Shown: in pieces, positions 53,185 to 63,477 of the stretch | Layout of the letters: each line of letters begins with the position of its first letter | How positions within the stretch are numbered: position 1 is the first letter of the stretch | Source of the DNA: Flammula alnicola | Taxonomy: Eukaryota > Basidiomycota > Agaricomycetes > Agaricales > Strophariaceae | NCBI GenBank assembly: GCA_015499995.1 | Contig: JADNRV010000109.1 | Location: 62,001 to 126,000, forward strand | DNA: 64,000 bases | Reading direction: 5' to 3' | Position numbers and translations under genes: made by a program | Notes under the pieces: generated by a model | What the model was told of the DNA's origin: nothing | Seen by the model: only the letters and a program-made list of their open reading frames with translations | The model's database searches: none

Positions 53185-56089
53185 CTAACCAACAATTTCT
53201 GGAGTCTCTGGCCGCAGGAGTGTTTCCCTGGGAATAGGATAAATTTCCTTTCCTTTTTTCTCGAGATCCTTGATTATGTTACAGTTCCTTCGCTTGATCA
53301 TCTCATCGAGAAAGAATTCATATCGGTCTGCCTGCATTTCACGTACGATAGCTTGGTAACCCCCTATCCATGCATTTGCTTGTTCAGCGGCTGAGGAATT
53401 GAATCGCCAGGTACCTTCACGAGTACAGAGCTCAGGCCAATTTACAGGATTGCAGCGGTCATTGCACTTTTCGTCCGACGCCTTGTGTTTACATTTGAAG
53501 TGGAAAACATCAACAGGAAGTGCCGAATATTCGAAATAGGTGTCAGGATGGTCTGGATTGTCGAGCATTGCGACAATACGGCAGTTATTGTCATGCCACA
53601 GAACCGATGGCAGCGATCTTCTTGTTGGAAATAGTTTCTTCCAAAACGACTGAAGGTATATTCGTGAGTAAAGATGAGTAGTATCAACTGGGAAATGACT
53701 TACTACAACACCGTTAGGTGCTTCCGAGCCATAGAAGGTTGCTCTGCCGAGAATAACTCCACAAGAAGTGACGCAAAGCTCTTCATTGTGCGTGCGCTTT
53801 CGACCAAACCGTGCGCGAAGGGTCTGATTTCCCTCTTCTGGCTTTCCATCGCAAATACCATTGTTGTCGACCAAGACCTCTTCATCCAAGCCTATATCGT
53901 CACCTGCAACTGGAATGGATTCACGAGGCTGGGAAGTACGAAGTCGAGCGAGGCGTTCCCTAAGCTGAAACATTGCTTTGTTCTTCTCAGAGTTGTAGTT
54001 CTCGAGTTCGCGATGCTCCTTCAAGCTGCATGTTCGATGGCCTTCATCCGCATACTCCGAGCAAGCAGTGACCACACAGATAAGGTCTTGATCTGCGTGA
54101 GTTGGACAGAATTGATCTTTCACTAATTCAAGTGGAATATCACAGTCATGGACGCCGCAAGTCGGGCGTCCGATACCAACACCATCAGTTACTGTCGAAC
54201 GAACATAGACTGAGAGAACATGTCAATGTTTTCGTACCAATTAGCATAATTAGACATAGTGTTTTGAAGTCCGGTCCAGTCCGGTCTTTTGGCCCCCAGG
54301 GACATAGACCGAGACCGAGACCGGTCCATATACATCCCAAGATGTCAAAAAACCGGACTGGACCGATTCAGACCGGTCTACGTCGGTCTTTTGCAGTCTT
54401 GGACCGGTCTGAACCAGATTCCGGTCTTAACCAGTCTTAACCGGTCTGAGACCGGTTTTTCGATGCAAACCACCAGTAATTTGATATATATGTATCAGTA
54501 ATATTTGTAGACATGATATATACCTTGAAATTGAGCCCTGGAACGTTAAATTTCGTTGAGAATTGACTGTTCTACACTAATATTCCGCATTTTCTACTCT
54601 TTTAGACACTTTTTGACTGTTTTATTTATTTCTCAGCCAAAACTTTACCAATCTGGATGCCCTTGGGGCCGATTTGAAGGGATAAATCAGGGCTAAAAAG
54701 TAGCCGGTTCAGACCGGTCTTAACCGCAAAGACCGGTCCACCGAGACCGGTCTTTTTGCGGTCTTTGATTCTCAAAAATCAAAAGACCGGACTGCTGGTC
54801 CGGTCTTTTTGCGGTCCAGTCCGGTCTGGTTGCGGTCTTTTTCCAGTCCCAAGACTGGACCTTTAAACACTAATTAGACATACCTTTCGTTTGCCTTTCG
54901 TTCCATCTGGAAGTGTTTGGACCCAACAACAGACCTCGCAAGCATGGTTCCAAGCTTCCTGCCCAGGACCGGCCATGCGAAGGTTACGAGCATGTAGCGC
55001 AGGCTGAAGGCGCTTTGCCTGTGATGGTGCATCATGAACCAGTTCCAAAACTTCCTCACGTTCCTGGGCATCCTCAAGAACCCAATAAAGAAGGAGCCCA
55101 TCCCAAACATCTTCAACATCCAGAGCAACATGTTCTGATTCGACAAAAGAGACAGAGAGAGAGGGTGAAAGTGACTTAAGTGCAAGCCCAGTATTGTATA
55201 TACGTGCGCAATTGCCAGCAGAAGTCCTTACAGGAAAGTAAGCAAGCAAATATGTTCAATTGTTAAAATTAGGCCTTACCAAGACTTAAGCATCATCATT
55301 GTAAACAGTTCAAGTGTCCGTTTCTCGATAAAGACGTGTTGACCTGTCTGAATAAAGTTAGAAGGGGTCTGGTAATAGGTTCGCGTCGATTTCTCCTTGT
55401 TGACCCAGTAGTCAGCATAATAACGAGTATTGCATTCTGGAATAAACAAATTGAGATTCATGGCAAGCGATCTACAAGCAGTGAATGCCCACCTCGACAA
55501 TATAACGATGTGGATAATGCAGGGATAGGCCCGAAGTCCTGCGTGAAGGCAGTCACAGGCACACTGATCTTCTCCGCCAATTCACGGGAGTATGGAACTC
55601 CAGCCTGCTTTGCCGTTCGACTTTTAGAGTTGCATCCGGGGTCAAGGCAAAGTCGAATGGGAGGCATAAAATGATAGAAAGCTAACGAAAGTAAGTCAGA
55701 TGCACTCCATAGCGAATAAGTAGCTGCTCACCTAAGCCCAAAGCCCTGCCGTTGTCCAAGAAAAATTGAAGGTATCGACGACCGAAAGCCTGAATATCCT
55801 CTGGAGCTCCAAGATTCCAGGCAATGGGAGCGAGAGCTTCCCAGACAATCTTTGCATTGTCGTGTTCCAGAGAAAGACATCTTTTAAAGAAGTCAAGAAC
55901 ACTAGCAGGTAGACGCTCAAGGGGGAGGTGTTCTGCAGTACCTGGTGGTTGATGGAGAGAGAGGGTAGGCTTGAGGAGCTGTATCAACTCGATAAATTTG
56001 AAGCACCCATCAATGTCGAGGTGCTCTTGAACCTCTGGATGGGCAGTGAGGACGGCAATAAGAGTGGACAGGCTGACTTTGGCAGACAT
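53185..56089 (-). CDS. KDZ-superfamily transposase with CxC5 and CxC6 cysteine clusters
   Basis: Exons 56089-55732, 55681-55493, 55436-55280, 55226-54884 and 54209-53185 (with an in-frame 54-bp intron at 53650-53703). The N-terminal half has CLDPGCNSKS and YCRECNTRYYADYW, as in the CxC5 cluster, then CARIYNTGLA. After the large intron come CGVHDC, FCPTH, CVVTACSE and RTCSLKEH, a CxC6-like cluster. The core has ARFGRKRTHNEELCVTSCGV, LWHDNNCRIVAML, VDVFHFKCKHK and WRFNSSAAEQANAWIGGYQ, matching the KDZ transposase C-terminal region. The role is mobilising the surrounding element. The intron 54210-54883 contains a hAT MITE. Across it the splice phases disagree by one base (a G seems missing before the donor), so the gene may be damaged there. 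Confidence 0.78.
54257..54872. mobile_element. hAT-type MITE inside an intron of the KDZ transposase gene, 616 bp
   Basis: Ends TAGTGTTT...AAACACTA and the flanking duplication ATTAGACA (54249-54256 and 54873-54880) fit hAT elements. Both ends are dense in ACCGGTCT/AGACCGGT repeats, which can fold extensively. No coding capacity. The right end lies within a few bases of the intron donor at 54883. Confidence 0.9.
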
Positions 56090-56317
56090 AGTCTGTAGGA
56101 AAAGAATGGATTTTTAATGAAAATACTACGTACGGACTATATAGCGTCGACACCATCAGCCTTTGCGAGTGTCTTATTGTTCTCGTCGTTTGGGGCGCGT
56201 GGCGTGGCGGGCGGCATGTGATTGGGGTGACAGTAGACCTTTGTCACGTCTTGCCACCTAAAATAGGCAACCGTCCGCCGGACTGTCCGCGGACAGTTCG
56301 GCAGACAGTCCGGCACT

Positions 56318-56933
56318 TTTCGTTCCAGTGGATGGGATGCCCTCACATCGTGAAGCAATGAGATAGCGCTACATACATCCATTCAATAGCGATCTAGTAA
56401 TATTGTGCCTCTCCCCTACAAATCTTGAATCTTCAAGGCCTTACATTTAATAACTGAACCGAGTGGACGCCCCTGTACTTCTTGTCACTTCATACAACGT
56501 GCGTGTAGATAGGGCGAATTCAACAGTCCTAAAGCTCCATATGTAGTCCCGAAACATGTAAGTAAATGATCCCGTGTACATACCTTATCTATGTATTGAT
56601 CCTCCCAAACGTCGACAGGGTCCGATCATTCACGGATTTTAATACGTTGATGAGCATTGATGTAGGTCGATTTAGTTCTAAAATTATCGGTGTGGATGAT
56701 TCATGAACAGTTGACATACAAAGCGAGCACGCTGTTTCTAGTTCCAAACCAGTAGACATGAAGCACCTGATATCAACATCAAGATGAATCCCCATAAGTT
56801 ACCAAAATAGCAGATGGAGGAGTTTCGACGTTAAGGCGTTCTGATGGTTGCATGCAATGTGTATCGATATACTTATCTACACTATCTCAGGCTCGTCGTA
56901 TCTTCAAAGGTTCCCTTCCACACCACCTTCGCC
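56318..56933. other. Intergenic region
   Basis: Flank of the KDZ element and upstream region of the F-box-like gene. No gene seen. Confidence 0.5.
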
Positions 56934-58664
56934 ATGTCTTGCCGATACTCGAGGTCGCCGGGGATGACAGTAAGTAACTCATCTATATACATACTCTGCT
57001 CCGCGTAACTAACCTTTGCTCGCACCGTCTTACAGTATGAAGCGAGCATCAGTGCGCAAGATTTAAACGCTCAGACGGCCATCTTTAAGCTAGATGGGCA
57101 CCTTCTTTGGCGGATTTTTATGACTATCGCCGACGCAGACGAGGGGATACACAGGCTTTATCCATACCACAGCAGCGCTCTGCACACCATCCGACGCAGC
57201 TCACAAGTGTGTGGACTTTGGCGAGATGTTATCCTCGGATCCCCATGCTTATGGGGCGCTGTCGTCAATCTCACACACCTTCAGCAAAAGACGGATACTT
57301 GGCGGAACGAGGTTATGCGGAGGACAGGGGAGGCGCTGCTCAATGTGACAGGAGCGGTCGATGTTGCACAGTTCCTACTTTTTATCTTAGATGCTCACTG
57401 GACGAGGATACGCAAAGTCGATGTTGTTATATACGACTTCCGCTCTCTCGAAGACGAAAGATGGAAAGTCTTTCAGCGACGAGCACCCAATCTCGAATCG
57501 TTCAGACTCGGATGCGCACGCGGCACTCCTCTCTTCCTCCAGAACTCGTCCACTAACATTCTCTTCGCCGACCACGCACCTTCACTCCATGAGTTCTCCG
57601 CCACACAGATAAACTTTCTTATTCCACCACCGTGGTTCCGCCATATCCGCGTTCTGCAGTTATCATCCTGCTTTACTCTGCCTCAAGTTCTTGATGCTTT
57701 GGTCGATGCACATCTCCTGGAATGGTTGGAGCTACAAAACGGCTTCACAGGGGTTTCTGGCCTGGATAGGTTTCGCGAATTACCGACTCTCATCCTTCCT
57801 CGGCTATCGCGAATTCAAGTCCGGAGCCGATTGGTGACATGTATGGAGTTTCTCGAGCATATACATCCTGCTCGTGGATGCAGCCTTGCGATGTCCACCG
57901 ACGATCCTTCAGATACCCTCACAGTTTGGGGTTCACAGCTCCTGGACACTGTGCAGCGCGTTCTTTCCCGCTACGCGCAAGGATACTTCGCTGCTCATAA
58001 CACCAAAGAGCTGTCCCTCGATATCAACAAAGGGCTATTCAGATTCTCAGCATACGCCGAGTCCAACGTTAACCATCCACTCAATTCCCCCAATTCCCAT
58101 TACTTTAACGTCCGGATCAGCAACAAAACCGGGTTCACGCCTTCCGCAATCTCCCTCCTCCTCCGTTGCTTCTCCTCTTGTGCGTTCACTTCCATTACGA
58201 GCCTAATTTTTAATTTCGTCGGCGTACACGACTTCGAGATATCCGACCGTGACTTTACGCACTTCATCTCCTCCATTGGGTCGGTCGAGACATTGCAGAC
58301 AGGCATTCAGGCTCTCGGATTTCTCTGTGGGTTTATTCCCAAAAAAGAGGAGTCCGATACCAACACCAAACCTATCCTTCCTTCGCTGCGCACCATCAAA
58401 ATCCAAGAAGTCGATAACGTGCACTCGAGCGTGGAGACGATCATTACTGACTTCTTGTCATGGAGAAAAGGCATGGGTTCGGTGATCGGGTCTATGGAGC
58501 TCATGGTGTATGGGTACGCGACGCCTCGTGGACCGGATTTGTGTTTCCTGGAAAGGCTTGCGCCTGGGATGGAGGTGATCTGGAAGTCTTCATCGGGCGT
58601 GGCAAAGTATGTTTGCGGGAGTGGTGATCCCGATAAACTTGTATATGGGACTCGCATTTGCTGA
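56934..58664 (+). CDS. F-box-like / leucine-rich protein
   Basis: Two exons (56934-56969 and 57036-58664) join in phase to 554 residues. An F-box-like segment lies at residues 30-75 (IFKLDGHLLWRIFMTIAD, then SSQVCGLWRDVILGSPCLWG). It is followed by irregular leucine-rich repeats (FRHIRVLQLSSCFTLPQVLD; LLEWLELQNGF; ITSLIFNFVGVHDFEIS). F-box proteins of this type bind Skp1 and select substrates for ubiquitination; mushrooms have large, fast-changing sets. Substrate unknown. The start at 56934 is preferred because the 12-codon first exon ends exactly in phase with a GTAAGT donor. Confidence 0.8.
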
Positions 58665-58871
58665 GACCGCTCGCGACGTTTTATGGTTGATATGGCTAGT
58701 TACAGTTATAGACTGGTTTGTAGGATCACTGGCTATGGGTACTACTGAGATTTTTAAAGTTATCAAATCGACGAACCATAAGAGAAGCTGGGAGGAGCCA
58801 AGAAGAAACTTACCATATAAAAGTTCCCGGGCGGCGACGACTTGGACGACAATAATGTATAAAGGAGATTA

Positions 58872-58934
58872 CAGCTATATTCAAAACGATAGAGCTTTTT
58901 GGCCGACATTGTTCCTCAGCGGCTTGTTTGTTTG
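58872..58934. repeat. Left terminal inverted repeat of the mariner element
   Basis: Begins CAGCTATATTCAAAACGATA and ends CGGCTTGTTTGTTTG; matches 62464-62526 inverted. Confidence 0.93.
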
Positions 58935-59072
58935 TATGTAGCCAAATACTACCTATCCCCAATTTGGGCCGCCATCGAGATCCCTGATCACCGAGGAACT
59001 GAAAGTTCGAACGTTCAACATTCATCTTTAGCTACGTTCCTCGCCAACCGGCTCTGTACTTCGGACAATATT

Positions 59073-60277
59073 ATGCCAGTAGGAAATCGACGCCACATTC
59101 CAGCAGCCCAAAAGGAGCTCCTAGTCACAATGTCTCGCAACGGCATGAAACCAGAGGAGATTTCAAGAGTCACCGGGACCGGTTTCAGTACTGTGAAGCG
59201 TGTCCTTCGCCTCCATCGAACAACGGGATCCGTGGTCAAGAAGCCAGATATCATGGGACGACCACGTCTCTTGAATGCTCTGGATGTTGCTGTGAGTCAT
59301 CCATTCTTGTCTAGGGTCTCAATTCTGATCGCTGTCGTCAGTATCTGGAATCTTGCATTGAACGGACACCCGACATTTACATCTCTGAACTGCAAGAGGA
59401 ACTTCTCGAAGCTCGAGGAGTTGAGGCTTCCGATGCAACAATAATACGTACACTCAAAAGGAGGGGATTTGTCCGGAAGAAGGTATGTTACTTCATACAA
59501 TTGAACAATCCATTTATTGATGGCAGTTGTCATCGGTCGAATATGTCAAGGTCTCTGCACCTGCAATCGAAAGGAACGAGCAGCGAAGAGCTGAATTCCA
59601 AATTCGCATTGCCGAGAATTACGAACCCGAGCAACTAGTTTTTGTGGATGAAGCTGGCTGTAACCGTCTCACAACAAGACGACCATATGCCTGGGCTCCG
59701 TTAGGCTGGCGAGCTCGGAGACGTGATTTCTTCATTCGTGGACAAAAGTACGTAGTCTACGACACTTGGCTATTTATTTTCTAACAGTGAAATAGGTATT
59801 CTATCCTCCCTGCTTTGTCCCTCGATGGTGTTCTTCACCTTGACGTACAGAATCGATCGTACACGGCGGCGTTGTTTAACGAGTTTATTGATGGTTTGCT
59901 TGATAACATGAACCCGTTCCCAGGAAGAAACTCTGTCATTGTTATGGATAATGCAAGTATCCATAAATCAGAAGATCTGCGACCAATGATAGAGGCACGG
60001 TGAGCGGGTTTTCTCATGTCAGTTTAACTCTATCTTAGAGGTTTATTTTAGCGGAATGCGATTAGAATATCTACCTCCTTACTCGCCTGATTTCGATCCC
60101 ATTGAAGAGGGGTTTTCTGCCATGAAGGCCTGGATTCGCTCAAATAGAGACTATGTACGCGGAGAGTTAGCAGGAGATGCCACATGTAACCCTTACGAAA
60201 TGTTTTGGGATGCTGTTTTCGACTCAATAACACCTGAGAAGGCTCGGGGGTGGTTTGCGCACAGCGGTTATTTGTAA
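59073..60277 (+). CDS. Tc1/mariner DD34E transposase (DDE_3 type)
   Basis: Exons 59073-59291, 59342-59482, 59527-59747, 59796-59999 and 60052-60277, all GT-AG and in phase, give 336 residues. The N-terminus is a paired helix-turn-helix (AAQKELLVTMSRNGMKPEEI; TGFSTVKRVLRLHRTTGSV) that would bind the terminal repeats. The catalytic triad is Asp161 (LVFVDEAG), Asp245 (VIVMDNASIH) and Glu280 (SPDFDPIEEGF), with 34 residues between the second Asp and the Glu, the DD34E signature. The ATG at 59073 is the first in frame before the helix-turn-helix. It cuts and pastes the element at TA sites. All motifs are intact. Confidence 0.93.
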
Positions 60278-60354
60278 AACATACTATTAGAGAGGATGTA
60301 ATGTAATGTAAAAATCGATGCGTAGTCAATCATATAAGTATAAGTAAAGAAGTT

Positions 60355-61972
60355 CTAATCGGATAACTCAACGTAATCTACCTCGTCAGTTTCGGACTTA
60401 ACAAGAACCTCAAATTTGCCTTTACCCTTTTGAGCACGCTTGACAAGATGAGCGGCGTGATCAACGAATGCTTGTACGATGGGAGGGGGCATGTGAATAA
60501 TATCTGTATAGTATGTGATGTCAAGATTAAGTGCCGCGTTGACATAGTTGACTCCATTCTTGATGAACGCATCAGCGTACTGTGGGTAATCGACGAGGGG
60601 TAAAGCTTCATGTAAGTCCTTGAGAGCAGTGGTGATGGTGGGATATTGGATAAGAGGTAGGTCACCGAGAGTATGCTTGTTGATAGTGGTGTAAGTGCGT
60701 GATGGGGTGGGTGTCCGATTACTATTCTCCCTTGAGGTGGCATCGCCAAGCGGGGAATTCGAAACGTAGACGTTGATGTTGGATGCAGAGGGACCTGATC
60801 GAGATGTTCGCGGCTTTTTGGAGACGTGATCAAAGTCTTTGATGAATGGCGGGTGCTTCTTGTTATTGGGATCAAAGAGCTGCTGTTTGTTAGAATGTGA
60901 AAGAAATGTTTACGGAACAAGTTACTCACGATTTCTTTGGCCCAAAATGTCAGCTGCTTCGTGTTCAGGATCATATGCTCAGTGTCAACAGGGTTGATGT
61001 AGCAATGCGCATCGTGCTTCTGGCAGAAGAGCCTCTGCTTGAGCTCGCGAAGCTGCAGGGCATAGGAGATGACTGGGTTCTCCTCATTCTCGTCGGTAAC
61101 CGTATTGGCAGAGCGCTTGTTGGATTTCGTAGGTACAGCCTTCTTGTTCTTCGTTGCCGCAGCTCTCTAAACATGCATGAGCATCAGAGGAGTCCGGACA
61201 GTCCCAAAAAAGCGACGCACCAAGTTATGCATCTCCATAACAACCCCCCGGGACCTTGCTCGCCTGATCTTGTCAATTCCCTTCGCCATTGCAGCCTGGA
61301 GTTCATCTGCATTAGACAAGCGGTGGGGAGGTTCCGAAACACGGTCGCCGATGAATTTATAACCAAGTACGGCCTCAGCGGGGTCAAGGTCCATGTTAGC
61401 ACATACTCTAGAGATGAAGTCCTCGAATATGAGGTCGGTTTCCAAGCGGATTGTAATTCGGGTGACGATGCCGTTTTGGACCTCGGTGTTGCGGGGGATT
61501 GAAACATCGATGTGGCTAATGTCAGCTTCTGTGAAAGAGTTAGGCGATAGATGAAAATAATATTCTATAGAAACGACTTACGAGGGGCAGCAGGAGCACG
61601 AGCAACAGGATTTCTGAGTAGGGGAGCAGGCTCTCTGTAGTATGGGGGTGGGGCATGAGGCAACGGAGCCATTGCAGGCGGATAGTACCGGGGAGGGAGC
61701 TGATTGTAATTCGGTTGGAGTCCTGCATAACCTGGGTTGAAATGCTGCTGGTGAGGTGGAAGGGCGGCAGGAGCAGCAGGGCCGGCCCCAACACCTGGTA
61801 GGGCTGCATACTGATATAGATTGGCGTTTGCCATACGGTCTAGGACAGGATGGATGTCGGGGTGCCTATCCAACATGCCGAACCAATATCCTGCTCGAGG
61901 GAAGCGCCGTTGGAGTTCAGCTGGATCAGCGATATCGTGGGGCATATTGCCGTGGCCGTTGTTATTTGCCAT
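60355..61972 (-). CDS. Passenger protein of the mariner element, uncharacterised basidiomycete family
   Basis: Exons 61972-61582, 61528-61221, 61166-60930 and 60882-60355, in phase, give 487 residues. Residues 1-130 are Pro/Tyr/Ala-rich and disordered. Residues 135-233 form a compact alternating strand/helix domain (IVTRITIRLETDLIFEDFIS; DLDPAEAVLGYKFIGDRV; ADELQAAMAKGIDKIRRARS), which by pattern could be PB1- or ubiquitin-like. A basic linker follows, then RELKQRLFCQKHDAHC with Cys281, His284, His287 and Cys288 as a possible metal site, and TFWAKEI. The C-terminal part is helical (TTALKDLHEALPLVDYPQYA; FVDHAA). I recall similar proteins in many mushroom genomes, without known function. It shares the element's terminal repeats with the transposase. 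Confidence 0.8.
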
Positions 61973-62463
61973 CTGAAAAATAATGTTCTTGAGAGCGAAT
62001 TGTGTGATAGGACTTGAAAGCGAGGATATCCGCACTGCTCAGACCGCATTTTATGCCCAAAAAGCCAGAAAAACCCCATCTGTTTGCTGTACGTCGTTGC
62101 CAGGTCCACTGAAAATTTCAACGGTGACAGTAGTGGCTTCTATAACAATGGTCAGTATTGAAGATAAATTGTAATATATTGACTGCCGTCAACCCTCAAT
62201 ATCTCGTTGATCAAGAGAACTGAACACCGAGGAAAGCGCACCAAAGCCAGAAGGTGAATCATGAATCACACAGGCTAGGAACTGAAATCTAGTTTATTTG
62301 AGTACTAGAATACAGATAACTGAAGAGAGGAGAGTGTGTAACGGCAGGACGAGGAGGAGGGACGGTGTTCAGAGCATGTCGCCGATGGTGAAGATATTAG
62401 ATAAAGGTTCAAGTTGTCAAGGGATCGTCCCGATCGGTACCTGTTTGGCACCCTCTGGATCAA

Positions 62464-62526
62464 TAAACAAACAAACCGCTGAGGAACAACGTCGGCCAAA
62501 AAGCTCTATCGTTTTGAATATAGCTG
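62464..62526. repeat. Right terminal inverted repeat of the mariner element
   Basis: Inverted copy of 58872-58934, followed by the TA duplication at 62527-62528. Confidence 0.93.
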
Positions 62527-62528
62527 TA

Positions 62529-62621
62529 AGCGGATTAGATTATGATTGCCGTTTAGACGCGTTCCCAGGCGAATGTCGAGAGCTATCACATTGGATTGCT
62601 CCACTGCCTGTAGCATAGGAG
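62529..62621. repeat. Half of an inverted-repeat element, truncated
   Basis: Read on minus from 62621 it starts CAGTGGAGCAATCCAAT, as the neighbouring element at 62667 does, and keeps patchy similarity to CTAATCCGC at the mariner edge. The other half is missing. Confidence 0.55.
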
Positions 62622-62666
62622 CTCAGAGTTTGGATAGTACCATAACATAATACATTGTTCTATGTA

Positions 62667-62912
62667 CAGTGGAGCAATCCAATCTGACCGCTCTCAGGGC
62701 GCGCGTGCTCGGGAAGGCGTCCAAGGCAGCGCCCGTTGTAGCTCGCGTAGATTAGATTAGATTAGATTAGATTATGCCGTCGCTGTGCATATAGGCTGAT
62801 TCTCTCAGAGTCAATGCAGAATCCAAGCAACGTTGCCCGCGACGCTATACCGCACGGCGCTGCCTTGACGCATTCCCGAGCCCTCGAGCAGTCAGATTAG
62901 ATTGCTCCAATG
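62667..62912. mobile_element. MITE-like element with about 60-bp inverted repeats
   Basis: Left end CAGTGGAGCAATCCAATCTG and onward to AAGGCAGCGCC matches the inverted right end, ...GGCGCTGCC to GATTGCTCCAATG, over about 60 bases with small gaps. Left flank is TA; the right flank does not match, so the duplication is lost. Between them is a short GATTA tandem repeat (about 62755-62776). No coding capacity. CAGTG ends suggest a Tc1/mariner relative. Confidence 0.7.
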
Positions 62913-63477
62913 GCGCGTTTATATAGGTGTCCTCGGGCAGGCTCGGACATCCGTGGATATCAAGAAAGCATCAAGGCCACGGCCCACATGCTAGCCGTGA
63001 TTTTTCCCGCACCACCACAGAGGGTTGATGCCGGCCGACGTCTTCTGGGCAGATCTAAACAGAGAAACGCAGAGACCACGTCAAGTACTGACAGTAGGGG
63101 GAGTGTCGGGATATCCGGCGGGCGGAAGAAGCAAGGCTTAAGGCGAAGGCACGATGACCGTCTCATTTTCAAGGTGAACCAATCAAGAACCAATCCAAAG
63201 CAGAGTCCGCCTCCTCAGATGAGGTGAAGATAATTCCTTTTTGGGAATTACAGGGAAGGCAGAAGCCCCACAATCAAGAATGCATCGTAACCACCAGCTA
63301 GGCGCACAAGAATAGAGAACATTCCCAACAGCGGGCCAGTTTCTCCATCAAAAGTTGCTGGCAAACGATTGTATCCCAACCCCCAATACCCAAGGTCCTT
63401 CAACCTGCTTTCTGGGAGGTTTGTTCCACAGACCCTCTTGCTCGTTTAGTACATATAGTGCTCACATTTTCTATTCA
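62913..63477. other. Intergenic region
   Basis: A possible TTTATATAG element at 62919. Otherwise no gene or repeat recognised; it contains the upstream region of the gene starting at 63478. Confidence 0.45.

Larger units (their letters stand above)
46629..56317. mobile_element. KDZ-type DNA transposon, about 9.7 kb, composite
   Basis: The ends are inverted: AGTGCCGGACAGTTCGG at 46629, and on the minus strand from 56317 AGTGCCGGACTGTCTGCCG. Both are made of short palindromic CCGAACTGTCCG-type units. Weaker inverted similarity continues 25-30 bases outward, so the true ends may be near 46600 and 56345. Inside are accessory gene A (47077-49967, plus), fragments of a membrane-protein gene (50218-51640, minus), fragments of another gene (51684-52850, plus) and the KDZ transposase gene (53185-56089, minus). 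I could not identify a target-site duplication. The presence of both termini and a nearly complete transposase supports one element that has captured or received other sequences. Confidence 0.65.
58872..62526. mobile_element. Tc1/mariner-type transposon with two convergent genes, 3655 bp
   Basis: The left terminal repeat 58872-58934 and the right one 62464-62526 are inverted copies of 63 bp with only a few differences (CAGCTATATTCAAAACGATA at each outer end). The dinucleotide TA flanks both sides (58870-58871 and 62527-62528), the Tc1/mariner target duplication. Inside are the DD34E transposase gene on plus (59073-60277) and a second gene on minus (60355-61972), tail to tail with 77 bases between them. 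Both genes are intact, so this copy may be active. A Tc1/mariner element normally has only the transposase gene. Confidence 0.93.

Noticed and set aside
60048..60974. Minus-strand frames 60048-60329 and 60378-60974 as separate genes
   Set aside because: The first overlaps the transposase exon in antisense; the second is a wrong-frame reading over exon 4 of the passenger gene.
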